NCBI GenBank assembly: GCA_946122785.1
Contig: CAMGYJ010000010.1
Location: 9,213,467-9,277,466 of the forward strand
Direction: 5' to 3'
Length of the DNA: 64,000 nt
DNA from: Linum tenue
Lineage: Eukaryota; Streptophyta; Magnoliopsida; Malpighiales; Linaceae
The position numbers were made by a program, and so were the translations under genes. The notes beneath the pieces are model-generated. The model ran no database searches, was not told where the DNA came from, and saw nothing but the letters and a program-made list of their open reading frames with translations. Shown piece by piece: positions 1-13,199 of this stretch; positions within the stretch are counted from its first letter, which is position 1, and every line of letters begins with the position of its first letter.

Positions 1-1230
1 ATCCTTCTACTACAGAGATTTATACTTCTTTTACTTTCACGACCCCTTTATCGATGCTTGGTTCTAGCTTTGATACTCGACTTTAGTTTAGTAGCCCCTC
101 GCCATTTCTCCTCGAATATTCTAATCACTTTCTATGACATTTAGTAGAATTTCTCTCAAACGTTCTACTTTCCTGTCCATCCTCGGCTACTTGATGACTT
201 TTCTTGGGCACGTTTCGAGGTTCTAACTCTTAACCTACCTTGGTTAGACGATGCTCCTTGTGTCATTTGAATTTTTGACCTCCCATGACTACTGTAACTC
301 GTAGGGTCTCTCGAATCCCTCCTCGTACTTTGACTTCGTTGGCGCCACCATTAACCTCACATACTTAAACCTGACTACCCTCCCAATGGTGCCCCTTAAC
401 TTGAATTTGACTATTGTGGCACGTATCACCACCTGGTGGCTTATTGACTCGTTCTAACTACATCATCCCAATCGCCGACCAAGTATAATCGGTGCCAGGG
501 TGTAGCATAGGGCAAACAAGCAATAATAATTTATCGGACCACGGGGATCTAGGCTTACCCTATTTCAGGTTTAGGGTTCGTTATCTAGCCAACCTAGGAT
601 AGTGATTAATAAAACTAAGCTAACTAACCTAGACTAACCACTAACCTAACTATTTACAAGGTTTTGAGCTCTTTTGGGTTAAATCCCCCTATTTTCGACC
701 TTTGGATTGATGTTGAGTATCCTCCTCGTTCGATTGACTCAAATACTCTACCGTTTGGAGAATGACTCCCTCGGGATGGACCCGGAACGGTGAATCGTTG
801 GATGGGTAGGTGCTCTATTCAACCTAGGGTTTCATATATTGCGAGGACCGAATTGAATCAACTACCTCGGGGATTACCCGGACAATATATGATAGGAGTG
901 ACCCAAAGACACCAATAATGGGCTATAAGGGGATTTTCTCCCTCCTAAATCAAAAGCTCAATGCATGAAAATGGAATCGAAACTCATGTTATTCATGAAA
1001 ACATCCATCAATTAAGTAAAATCATCAATCAAACATGGAATTTGTCACATACATCAACATAAAACCAAAATCTAGACCTAGGCTTCTTAAACCCAAGAGA
1101 AGAGGGTGAGTTTCTAGAGAGAGAAGAGAGAGATTACAAATTGGAGCCCAAGATCTTCTTCTACTACGCTTGATTCCTTGCTTCAAAACTTGACCAATGC
1201 CTTCAATTAAGCTCCAAGATCTCTCAAGAA

Positions 1231-1248
1231 CTCTCTCTCTCTCTCTCT
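1231..1248. repeat. (CT)n microsatellite
   Basis: Nine uninterrupted CT dinucleotides inside a pyrimidine-rich block of LTR-like DNA. Confidence 0.9.
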
Positions 1249-1364
1249 AGAACTCCCCTTTGGTGTTTTGGGGCGAAAAACTAGAGAAAGAAACCAATTC
1301 CTCTCCAAAAAACCAGCTCCCTCTTTCTCTCTCCCCGCTTCTGTCTTTAAATTTGCACGACAGG

Positions 1365-1590
1365 GCCTAGTTCGCGGCCGAGTGCTTTAGTTCACGGCTA
1401 GGTGCTTCAGTTCACGGTCTTAGACAGTGAACTGACGACTTCACGGTCTTAGACAGTGAACTAACGACTTCACGGTCTGGGCTTTCAGTTCACGGTCTTA
1501 GAGAACGTGAACTGACTTGATGCTAGTAACTTCCAAAACCGTTCTGGAAATTGGTCACTTCACGGTTTGGGCTTTCAGGAACCGAAGCTC
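1365..1590. repeat. Array of short degenerate repeats around a 'TTCACGGTC' core
   Basis: The core TTCACGGTC or TTCACGGCT recurs at least seven times, alternating with its approximate reverse (AGTGAACTG, GTGAACTGA), so neighbouring units can fold back on each other. Similar CG-rich inverted words occur in U3 parts of the other LTRs in this window (18750-19050, 40430-40620). This supports an LTR U3 origin; the function is unknown. Confidence 0.55.
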
Positions 1591-2704
1591 TAGCCCGTGA
1601 ACAAGGCTCAGCCTCCACTTTTTGACTCGTTTTGACCTCCGAATGACCTGAAACTCGTCCCGGACCTTCCCACACGTGCTAGAACCTATAATGTACCAAA
1701 ACAAGCACAACCTAGTGTAAAATAGGTTGAGGGACGATGATCAACTAAGCATAACGGACAAGAAATGAGGGGTAAAATGTGTACATTTGGACCTGAATCA
1801 CTTATCGAACTTGGGAAATGGGGAACGTGAAACTTTTCACCATCAGGTTTCATGCCTAATTCGCTACCGAGGAATATATTCCCATTCGTTAAGAATCCCT
1901 CGCATACCTTATCCTCTAGCTTGCACTTATTAGCTACACACCGCGCGTGCTCCTTCCTCATTCTTTACATCATTAATCTTAATGGTTGACTCCTTTCTTT
2001 CAGGTCTTGCTGCCGATCTAATTCCCCAGCTCCACGATTCCTCTTCTTAGGGGCATATTGTATCCATAAGGGATTCCTTTGTCGATGTATGTGCCCAAAC
2101 GTGCCTCCTCCTAGCCTTGACATATTGATCCCTTGAAATCTTGCAGCCTCTTATGACGTCCTTAATTTCCTCCTTTGCTTTGCTTATGAGCCCCTAGCGT
2201 TGCTTAGAGTCTAACTTTCCAATGCTCCTTGGGATCGTAGCCCTAAGTTCGATTCTCGTGAACTTAGCGAACCCTTCCTGCCTCCTTTTCTCTCGATGAT
2301 GGCCGACATTTGCCGTAACTCCTTGGCTACTACCTGTCGACGTACTAGATAATTGGCATCTTCTTGAACCTTATTTTGATCAGATTGCATTCCCGTAGGA
2401 TATGAGCTGCCTTGAACCTCCTCTTCTCACTCATGAAGGGTTTTCGCTAAATGATTCTCTTAGGAATCTGCTATTTCTCCTTCTCGAGACGTATCATAGT
2501 CACGCGGGCCTAATAAAGTTATTTTCCTAATCATGATTAGAGTATACTTGAGGTTCTAGAATTCCTTAAAAGTACATTTTTGACTCACTTAGTCAAACCT
2601 TTAACCCGACATCCCTTTTCCCTTTCCTTTCAAATCAAAAACCTTGAAAAAACACCCGGACCGTCACTCTAGTATTCCTTGGAAACCAAGGACAGAGGAG
2701 TTCC

Positions 2705-2717
2705 GGCTCTGATACCA
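2705..2717 (-). other. Primer-binding site of a minus-oriented LTR retrotransposon
   Basis: The minus strand reads TGGTATCAGAGCC, matching the 3' end of plant initiator tRNA-Met, the primer used by many copia and chromovirus-type gypsy elements. It lies three bases from a candidate LTR end (TGAAACATCTCG at 2721 on the plus strand, so the LTR ends in CA on the minus strand). This fixes the orientation: LTR to the right, element body to the left. Confidence 0.75.
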
Positions 2718-2720
2718 AAA

Positions 2721-4200
2721 TGAAACATCTCGATCCATTTTACCAAACCGAAATACTCATGGCTCCGGAGCAGACAAAAACAAAGTTAAAAAATTTCAAT
2801 AAAACAAAAACAACTGAATCATTTCCAAAAGAAATTCAAATGAAATGCCCTAAACACTTGGGCGAACTCAATCCATAACAACATAAATTATGAACCCGGA
2901 ACCTCCAGTTTATACTCATAATCATGAACATAAATAGCTAAACAAACTCTAACTCTAACTCCTTACTGAGCTCCCTGAGATCTTGTCCATGCTGGTATGA
3001 CTGCTCGCCTCGTCCTGCCTCTTCCCGAAATCCATATCCGCTAACCCTTTTTATACCTAGTGAGTGAGAAGGTGACATTCTTGTCGTTACTTCCTAAGGT
3101 CTTTGCCCTAAGCAATCTCCTTACTAAAACATGTTATTAGCGTTTCCTTTCCTTAGATGAAATCTCTTCTCGCTTTCATCATCAATACCTTATTCCAACG
3201 TTAACTCATAGAAGTTCTCTACTTCTATCCTTAACTCATACACATATCACTAGGGTCCACCGCATTACGTCTCGTCGTTCGATGTCCCTACCTTGGTATC
3301 CCAACTGAGTTATGTCTCGTCGTCCGCTTGCATACCCAACACGGCAATAGTTTGCGTTACGTCTCGTTGTCCAGTACCATGCCTGATAAACTCATGCGTT
3401 ATGTATCACCGTCCAACAGTGATCCGACCATCTACCACGTCCATTAGTGACCTAACCGCCCGGGGGTTCATCTTACCATTAACCATCATCCACACATAAA
3501 CACACACATTCATATACACAAGCACAACGCGTGCCTCCACCTTCAATAGGCGGTGGGATGCCTCACACACATAATCGCGCATAACACAAAAATTAACTAG
3601 CATTACTTAAAAATAATTGCATAAACTAAAAGACATACGACTGAGATATAAACCCCTTTACACTCACCTTCTTTCCGTAAAAAACGAATCTACTTCGGCT
3701 TTGAAATTCCCAAATCTCGCTCATATAATATTCTCCTCGCTTCTATGATTCCGTAGGCACAGACGGTTCCTCCTTTGGACGTTGAATGAACGAATTATGA
3801 TCAAAATAAGAAATCTATCAGATTTCAAAGTGTCAGGTACCGCATTCATAATTTTCCAGTCAACGCCACTGAGTCCGACCTTTGTGGAAAATTACAATGA
3901 TGGTCCATAAACTTTTTGAAATACTACGAACGGAACTTGACAAATTTTCATCCCAAACTTATGGTGCTCGTTTCTCCCTCGTTTGAAGTATAGTTGAACG
4001 TGGCTTTTCTGGTTTTCCTGGCAAGCTCCGACGAAGTTTGGACAAGTTGCTGCGGTTTTTCGCGTGAGGGAGAAGGAAATGGAACGGGAGGGTCGCGTCG
4101 CTGTCGCTACTGATGTTTATTTTCATATTTCGATTATGTTGAAATGGGTTCACCGTGAGTGCTGATAAAAATTTAACACAAACGGGGAATGTCGATAAAG
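2721..4200 (-). repeat. LTR of the minus-oriented retrotransposon (outer boundary approximate)
   Basis: It begins next to the primer-binding site and carries no gene. A degenerate tandem repeat sits at 3263-3420, and the outer part (about 3600-3950) resembles in style the LTR at 33177-35420: calls of ORFs at 3293 and 3959 have no family features. The outer end and target duplication could not be located, and a G-run at about 4210 is the first clearly different sequence. Boundary at 4200 is inferred. Confidence 0.5.
3263..3420. repeat. Degenerate ~45-bp tandem repeat (4 units)
   Basis: The phrase CGTTACGTCTCGTCGTCC recurs with substitutions near 3263, 3308, 3354 and 3398, a period of about 45 bases, inside the LTR. 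Confidence 0.65.
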
Positions 4201-5571
4201 GGGAACTTGGGGGGGGGGGATTTGGAGAACATGATAAAGGTGTGGTTACCCGACTGCTAATGCAAGTATAATAATATAATATTTTAAGTTAGGTATTATT
4301 TGGTTTCTATTAAAATGTTCGCTTTCTTGATGTTGGATTCACGTATTATTTTGGTGTAATGGTATATGTTATAAGTATTATGTTAGATTATAATTGATAA
4401 AATTTATATATACATACTATATAATGACTTTTTCATGCATCCAAATCAAATTGGGCTATTCTAGACAAATTCAGACTAAACAAATAATACCATTACCCCT
4501 TCATCCACTTGGTCGACCGAGCAAATTGACCAAACTGGTTGACAACCTTAGTTGTTATCATTGTACAAAAAATAATGTAACATATATATTCATCCATAAT
4601 CAAATAAATCCAACACAAGTATACAATAACATCAGTCTACCGTCAAATTTGATTAAAGAAGAAGCCATAATAAGAAACCCAACAATAATGCTCAACTCAT
4701 TAACCCTCCCAAATCACATGAAAATTTAAATATTACTTGTTGTTGAGCTACTGTGTGCAAGTCTCTCTTTCTACTGTGCTATTTCTAAAATCCTTCATTG
4801 AATTTATTCTCATTTGAACCTAAGTTACTATTACAATTAGGGTAGGCAAGGGATCTTGTAGCCCTTCAAACATCCCATTGATTTCGGTCCATGCCTACGA
4901 CTCATCAACACATATTATTTTCGACCTTCTATGAGGATGACTATAATTGGTTGGTCGGTTAACGATTTAACCATCAGTTATTACCTGTGTAACTGTCGAT
5001 TAGTAATTAACTAAATTTTGTTGTCGGCAACCGTCTGTTTACTATTTAATTGATTTGGTGTAACCATTAACTATCAATCTCAATTCCATAATTGATTAAA
5101 GCCCTAACCTGATAAGCGATTACGAACCTTATTATAAAGTAAAACAACTACTACCGATCCGCCATTTGTTATACCCTTCATTGCTAAAAGATATATAATT
5201 ACTTAAATAAAGTTATGAAAGTTGTTGTCAATCGGTGGGGCAAAAGCTATAGTTAGAAGAAAATCAAAATCCCTCTCTTGTCAATTCTGTCCTGCGTGTG
5301 TAATGGGATCGCAGGAAATGCTCAAAGCAGTCGACAAGTGGAAAGTTTTTGGTCCCGCATCTACCAAGTGTAACAAACTTGAACTTTTATTAAAATATCT
5401 TTTTTCTTTTCCTCTCTCTAACTTGAAAACCTCTCGCCTCTCTCTAGCTTTTCTTCTCCTCTGATTTTTTAGTGCTCGCCGCTTACACCTTCAGGTGACC
5501 GACGGTTATCCACCTCTTTTTTTTTTCAGTCTTTCCTTCTGCTTTTCAGTTTGTTCATGTCATTTTCAACC
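4201..5571. other. AT-rich spacer, no gene seen
   Basis: Low-complexity AT-rich DNA. The only longer open frame (4394-4729) lacks any recognisable domain and has the composition of random AT-rich sequence. No TIR pair, LTR or RNA gene was identified. Confidence 0.6.
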
Positions 5572-5579
5572 ATTAAGTG

Positions 5580-6398
5580 TAGTGGCGGAGTCATCTCATT
5601 AGTGGGTGGGTCCCTAGACCCACCTTGAGTTTAAGTTAGGAAGGGGAAAATATATATGTTTGTATAGTATTTGGGCTTTGGACTTTCCTCCTTTCATAAT
5701 TGTAGTGGGTTTCTTCCACTAAACTACACAAGCTATTAATTATGAAAATAATTTTATTTATTTTTTGTATATTTTAATTGAGTTACAGAATAGAAAGGCC
5801 CCCTCAAATTATTTATTCCTCTCAATCCCTAATTTCTACTACCAAATAGTCCTCCGCTGTCTGTCGAATTGACGTCTCCAACCAAAGGCCACCAGCGAAC
5901 TCTCACGGTGAGAGTCTCATCCACCAGGCGACCACTCGTCCGTCCGTCCAAGATTGGGAGTCTACTAGGTCAACTCTTCTTGGGTGGATTGCCACTTACT
6001 AACTCTCCTTACAAGATAGTACATATTCTTTTATCAATTGGTGAACCGTTCTTAAATCAAAATTGAAGTCCCCTATTGGCCTAATCCATTACAAGGCTAG
6101 GTTGCTAGAATAATCTGTTCTTATTTTGAGAAGGAAGAATTGGTTACTTGGATTTCAAAAATGGTTAGAATAATCAGTTCCTACCTGTTGTCATTGCAAG
6201 TGTTGAAAGAGGATTTCTTGCAATGAACTTTGTGAAAAACACACTTCGAAATCGAATGAGGGATGAAATCATGGATGATGAATGTATTTTACATACTTTT
6301 CAGAATTCATGGGTCTTTGTAAAATATTAATATAAGTTAATAATAATTATCTTTTTATCGTTGGACTCACCTTAACAAATTTTTTGGCTACACCACTA
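5580..6398 (+). mobile_element. hAT-superfamily DNA transposon relic with TIRs and near-perfect 8-bp TSD
   Basis: Terminal inverted repeats read TAGTGGCGGAGTCA on the left and, reverse complemented, TAGTGGTGTAGCCA on the right. Flanks are ATTAAGTG (5572-5579) and CTTAAGTG (6399-6406), an 8-bp target duplication with one mismatch, as expected for hAT. The interior keeps a recognisable piece of transposase (6178-6330). At 819 bp it is far shorter than an autonomous hAT, so most of the transposase has been lost. Confidence 0.75.
6178..6330 (+). pseudogene. hAT transposase C-terminal (dimerization) fragment
   Basis: The plus frame ending at the TAA of 6328-6330 reads LPVVIASVERGFLAMNFVKN followed by LRNRMRDEIMDD. 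This matches the conserved hAT C-terminal block (ASVERAFSAMxxxKxxLRxRMxDxxLxD) of ZMYM/TTF-type plant hAT transposases. An in-frame stop lies just upstream (6166-6168) and no catalytic DDE part is present. It is a remnant lying inside matching TIRs. Confidence 0.75.
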
Positions 6399-6406
6399 CT
6401 TAAGTG

Positions 6407-7095
6407 GGACTTCCTTTTCCGCGCCTCTGCTTCTTCCTCATGTCAGATCTTCAGATATGTTCATTTGAGATGATTTTGTTTATGACAGAGGAGGTTGAGG
6501 TCCCCTTAACCTGCCTTCTTCTTCATGTTTCTGTTGGTCCTCCTTGCTTCATCTCTTTGGTAGGTGTTTCGGAGAAGATATGGGAATCCTATTGTGATTG
6601 TCTCTTGGTTCCAGTTTCGTGAAGTTCGAAGGCGAGGATCACTGTATTTGGGCTTCTAATCACCTTTCTTCTGGATGCTTGTGCTTTCGTTGTGAAGGTG
6701 GTGTCTCATACACTAGGTGGCTTAGGGTTTCAGTGGTAAATGCACTTTTTGGCTGGATTTCTTGCGACTTTTTACCGTCGGCGGTCGCGGTGGCATGGAT
6801 TTCTCCTTGTGCGGTGGCTGCTTTTCTCTGCTGGATTTTGATTAGGTTAAGGGTTTTTGTTACATGCTCATGTGTTGGGCTTCATCTTGCACAAATTTAT
6901 TTTGATTTAAAGGCCTGAGCCCAAATGTAGTTTTTCCTTCCTTGGGGTCTAGGTAAAAAATATTTTATCCTTGGTTTCAATTAATGAAGCCCATATTTCA
7001 AAAAAAAAAAAAAACGTCACAAACTTATTGGCTGTCCTCCCTACTGCCACCAACAAACCAAGCGGCAACTCATGTAATTACTAAAAAACAAAGGG
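6407..7095. other. Spacer, no gene seen
   Basis: Open frames at 6404-6622 and 6598-6918 overlap each other and show no domain. A 14-base A run ends near 7014 and could be a retroposon tail, but no parent sequence is recognisable upstream. Confidence 0.5.
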
Positions 7096-7460
7096 TAATG
7101 TCTATTTTTTATCCAAACCTTTTTCGGATTCTTTTATATTATCCAAACCTATTAAAATGTTATTAATTAGCCAAATCTTTCGTGATGCATCAAAAGAATA
7201 GTCGTTTTTACGTTATCGTGAATAATTTTGTAACTCTTTTCTTAGTTAAAATACTAAAATTTTGGAATGTTGACATTCATGTGTCTTTTCCAAGTCAGTA
7301 TCATATTGTCAAGTCAAAATTGTCAACTGAAAGTTAATATCTGACTAATTATTAGTATTTCGATAAATTTGACTAATAAAAAAAATATAAAAAAATTTGG
7401 CTAATAAATAATCATTATAAAAAACAAATTAAAAAAATAACCCCAATTTATTAGGTATAT
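7096..7460 (-). mobile_element. MITE-like element, copy 1 of a family also at 37477-37803
   Basis: From 7096 to about 7330 the sequence matches the reverse complement of 37570-37803, including ATCCAAACCTATTAAAATG-type words and the CGTTATCGTGAATAATTTTG block. The left end (GTCTATTTTTTATCCAAAC) is repeated in inverted form at the right part as degenerate AT-rich sequence. There is no coding capacity. The exact right boundary and target duplication were not resolved. Confidence 0.65.
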
Positions 7461-7487
7461 ACTTTACCGTTTTGGAGGGAAGCGGGA

Positions 7488-7662
7488 CTGGTTACGGTGC
7501 TAATTGTACAAGAGTTAGCACCGTCCTAACCAAGGGTTAGTAGTAATATAGCTTAGATGTATTGATTTTATAATAATCCATAGTAATTTCGTTGTTTTTA
7601 ATAGCGTTTTTTGCTAGTTATCACGGTGCTAACCCCCTATAAGGGTTAACACCTAATCCCAT
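7488..7662. repeat. Pair of perfect-stem hairpins
   Basis: The first hairpin pairs GGTGCTAA (7496-7503) with TTAGCACC (7515-7522), extended outwards by GGTTA/TAACC. The second pairs GGTGCTAACCC (from about 7625) with GGGTTAACACC. Both share the GGTGCTAA word, so they may be ends of a small unclassified inverted-repeat element. Confidence 0.5.
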
Positions 7663-8099
7663 CCCCGTTTTGGAACCTCGGGAGGGAGGGAAATTTGTCA
7701 AAAGACACAGACATATCACTTTATCATTCTCCTCCATGGAATCTTCTTAATATGAAAATGCGTTCACACCATCGAAAATTAAAATCACATAACAACAAAC
7801 AAACGCTTAATCACATCGCCATCCCTAACTGACGCTGTTACCTCCATCATAGGCACCCGTTGCTGGTACCACTGGGGGACAATTTCGTCATATTAGCATT
7901 TACTAACGTGGGAAAATCATTTTTATATCATTCGCCATTCGGTTTGGCCTAAATATCCATTTGACCGGCTCAGTCAGATAATAATGCAACTTTTTTCGTG
8001 TTCTTGGCTTCCACAATTTCAATATTCCCATCACCTAACACTACTTTTTGCCGTCCATCCCGCCCCAGCCTTTTTTAATCGCAACCGTCCATTTCCAAA

Positions 8100-8585
8100 A
8101 ACCAATGCCAGCCGCATGATCAATTCAGACCCAACGGCTTGATTCGAGTTACTCCCTTTCTTATCTTTCCTATCCTATCCTCGACTCGACTCGACTCCAT
8201 TTTTATTTCCCATCAACACAGAGCTTGTGCCCTACTCGTGCCACTCTCGCATCTCGGACTCCCTTCGCTCGTTTCATTCCCTCTACTCAGCACAGGTCCG
8301 TTTCCTCTCGATATTCCGATCTCCTTCCAGCTGATTTCTTGCTCTTGTGATTCGTTTCTCTCCGTCGATTCTCCTGTTTCTGTTGATTCCGACGATCGGT
8401 TTCCTGGATCTGTCGCTGGACGGCTTTGTGAAATGTGCGGGATGTTTGATGAGATTCGCGTGTGTTCTTGTTTGTTCGCCGGTCGTCGTAGCTCCGATTT
8501 CTTTCTCGAAGCTCCTTCCGTCTGCTCAATCTGATCTGGCTGTATTTTCTTATTTTGTTGATTTTTCCAGAATCTGCCGGCGACA
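8100..8585 (+). promoter_or_regulatory. APX promoter-proximal region and 5' UTR with a probable leader intron
   Basis: The pyrimidine-rich leader before the APX start contains a plausible GT-AG intron: donor at CACAG|GTCCG (GT at 8296-8297), acceptor TTTTTCCAG ending at 8570, 15 bases before the ATG. A 5' UTR intron is a known feature of plant cytosolic APX1 genes and can raise expression. Splicing is inferred, and no TATA box could be assigned with confidence. Confidence 0.55.
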
Positions 8586-10650
<2,065 letters not shown>

Positions 10651-11329
10651 GCTGTAGTAGCGATTTGGTGGATGATGTAGTGGATGTAGTGGATGGTGCC
10701 AAACAATCTGGGGTGCGAGTTTTCAGAAGAGGTGATGGCTGAATTTGTGGGCTTTTTTTGGTTTCATGTTCCATGTTACGGATATGAGCTAGATCTCCAT
10801 GGGAACATGTCCGACTCTAGTTTGGTGCCAATCCTTTTTAGACTTAATAACAAGAATATTTCGCTGTGTTTGTTTATGGCTGAGAAATGCATGAATGCGA
10901 TTTGGGGGGTTGACTGACTAGCTTGAATGTTCATTCATTTCGTTTATTCATATGCGAGACGGAACAAGTCAAGATGATGGGTTACGCACGGCATGGTCAT
11001 CGTCCTTGGTGGGAATTTGTGATTTTATTTTATTTATAGTCAACTATTCACGGACTTAGGCTGCAAAATGAGTCTAGTTGCTTGCGAGCATGACACTGAA
11101 GAATGCGAGAAGTTGGGAGACTCCATCGAGGGAGCTATTCATAATGGATAACTTAAACATTTCATCCAAATCCCCAAAAGCCAATCCAACAACCTTCATC
11201 ATTGAACAAAGAAAAAGCTTCACAAGGAAGCGGAACAGTGTTAAGTGTTGTTGTACCAGTCATACATGAAGGAGTTGGACTACAATAGGAATGTTCAATA
11301 TCTCACAAGACCTACGCTCGAACTCTGGT
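10651..11329 (+). other. APX 3' UTR and downstream spacer
   Basis: Sequence after the APX stop is T-rich to about 10920, as expected for a 3' UTR. The open frames here (10693-10917, 11078-11269) show no domain. The last part (from about 11250) reads into retrotransposon-derived DNA. Confidence 0.5.
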
Positions 11330-11384
11330 TAGCTCCACCGCCATTACTTCAAATCATAATCATATCTTCTTAGATTCTCAAAAC

Positions 11385-11520
11385 CTCGAGGATATCGAAT
11401 ATCCCCATGATGACCCTCTGGTAATTGAGGCTACTATCGCCAACTACACCGTGTAACGAGTTCTCGTTGATGGAGGGAGCTCAACCGACCTACCTTTTTA
11501 CCCCGTTTTTTGCTCGTTGA
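11385..11520 (+). pseudogene. Ty3/gypsy retropepsin (protease) fragment
   Basis: The plus frame reads EDIEYPHDDPLVIEATIANY, then TV, a stop codon (TAA at 11454-11456), and RVLVDGGSSTDL. This is the aspartic protease start of gypsy elements of the Tat/Ogre type, where HxDALV..xIANY precedes the active-site D-[NSTG]-GSS. The in-frame stop and absence of flanking gag or RT mark it as a fragment. Confidence 0.7.
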
Positions 11521-11529
11521 GTCTCCGTC

Positions 11530-13180
11530 ACTCTCTGGCGAGGTAAAGCTCGGCACCCGAGTGACCCGACCGAGAGACAACTATGTTCATCCAGCCCGGC
11601 GCTGCAGAAAGGGGAAGAGAGAGAGAGAGAGAGAGAGAGTGATTTGGGTGGAGGTATGGAGACCAAGTCGATCCAGCCCAGCGCTGCAGAAACAATCCAG
11701 GCAACCCCACGAATCTTTTCCTTGGAATGGTTTGCTTCGACTGTATCTCAATTCCAGAATCGAGATCGGGCATAATCGGTCCTAGAAACGAGCAAGCATG
11801 ACCAAAAAATGGCTTTAATGGTTGGGAAGTTCGCGATCGATTCGCGCCAAACCACTGATGAAGAAACATCGAGGAAGGTCCTGGGTAGCTGTAGGAGTCA
11901 ATTCAGTGCGAGAATGCCTGATTACAAAAGCCCCAAAATCGAGTAGGGATTCCTGTGCCTAGAAAATCTGAACTGTGACGATGGTCGGAAAACTGAATTC
12001 TTCGATTCGAGCGAGATGGTGCATATTCGAAGCCACAGACTGGTGCAGAACTTCAATTGGAAGTCAGACGAAGCTCGAGAGCGCGTTGAATTGAGGTTGA
12101 GATCCCTCAAGAATAAACCCCCAAAATTTCTAGCGAAGAACATGTCTGACCTAATTTTGCAAGCACTAAAGTTCGAACATCCTACATTGGATCCAATTTG
12201 GGATCAATTTTGTGTATCATTCGAGAAGAAGAAGGTGCAAGCTTTGAGGGCAAAGCTTTTTCAACAGGAAGGCCTGATATGATCCCAAATTTCTTCCATT
12301 ATAAGCTTCCATGGATTGATCAAGAGGCAAGTTCAATTGGGAAGAAGGGATTTGAATGCTGGCCAAGTATTTTATGTGTTTCAGGTCGCCAACTTTGGAG
12401 GCTTGGTTCTGTCAATTGGCTCGGTGAAAACTTGAGTTTAAGGGCTTGTTTTGAAGGTGGAGTGTTCTTCTACAAATGAGAATGCTTGGATGCCCAAGAA
12501 GAAGCATGGAAGGTCAGGGTTGAAGCTTGCCAAAGTTCCCAGTTGAAACCGAGAAACTGCCTGAAAATGGCTAAAGCATAAACCATGACTGAGAAGCTAT
12601 CTTGTGAGCTTAATTTGAACCAGATGGAGGAGAATTAAGGCCAGGGAGCTATGCCACATGAAAGTAAATGTTTCAATCTACAACCCAAAGGAATTGGTGA
12701 AGGTTTGGAGTTCATTGATCCATGTTCAAGACGTCCCAAAGTTGCTAGTTAGAACTAATTGTTCTGTAAGCTAAAGGCATAATCCTTGTTGGATTCAGAT
12801 TAGGTGTTTTGTTTCATTCCTTGTAGAATTAGGTTATTTCAAGTTGTGTTTTAGCTTTGTTTCAGTTTGATCTTTGCCTATAAAAGGCTTCCTTCGTGTA
12901 TTGTACAATTCAGATTAAATAGAGAGAAAATTGCCCTAATTCTCAAACGTGTGTTTGTGAGTTTTGTTTTGGTTTTGGAGAGATCCAAAGCTTACTGATC
13001 TTGGCTTACTGATCGAGAAACCACACTTGATCACATTGAAAGCTTCCTTATAGCAATTGTGTAATCTCCCAGGTGTGAGATTCCCCTTTTGTTTCCAACA
13101 AATTCGAGTTCTAACCCGTTCAATCAAGCTTGTGTTTGAACTCTGTTCGTTCTTAATCAATCTCTTGGATTGATTGAGCT
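11530..13180 (+). repeat. LTR-like and unclassified retroelement DNA
   Basis: Contains an LTR-like promoter block: TATA-type CCTATAAAAGG near 12878, followed by leader-like sequence up to about 13170, where gypsy pol begins. A short phrase (ATCCAGCCCGGCGCTGCAGAAA-like) occurs twice, near 11589 and 11671, flanking a GA tract. Open frames at 12016-12282 and 12198-12479 have no family features. This block does not match the 3' LTR candidate at 15623, so it probably belongs to another element. Confidence 0.4.
11616..11639. repeat. (GA)n microsatellite
   Basis: Twelve uninterrupted GA dinucleotides. Confidence 0.9.
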
Positions 13181-13199
13181 TGATGAGCTATTCTGATCC

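Larger units (their letters stand above)
1..2704 (-). mobile_element. Degenerate LTR-retrotransposon internal/LTR-like region (minus orientation)
   Basis: This stretch lies on the internal side of a primer-binding-site complement at 2705-2717, so it should be the body of a minus-oriented LTR element. I see no intact gag or pol. Minus-strand reading around 1686-1961 and 2000-2530 gives only short open pieces rich in Lys, Arg and Glu, of gag-like composition but without a recognisable motif. A CT microsatellite (1231-1248) and purine/pyrimidine-rich DNA at 1080-1350 look like an LTR leader from a second nested element. Assignment to a retroelement rests on context; the family is not determined. 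Confidence 0.4.

Noticed and set aside
4394..4729. 111-codon open frame
   Set aside because: AT-rich composition, no recognisable domain, no splice or leader context.
11616..11639. GAGA tract as a functional GAGA-binding promoter element
   Set aside because: Lies in retroelement debris with no gene to regulate; more simply a microsatellite.
12016..12282. 88-codon open frame as a gag N-terminus
   Set aside because: No gag pattern, no zinc knuckle, and it lies in LTR-like DNA before a TATA-type signal.
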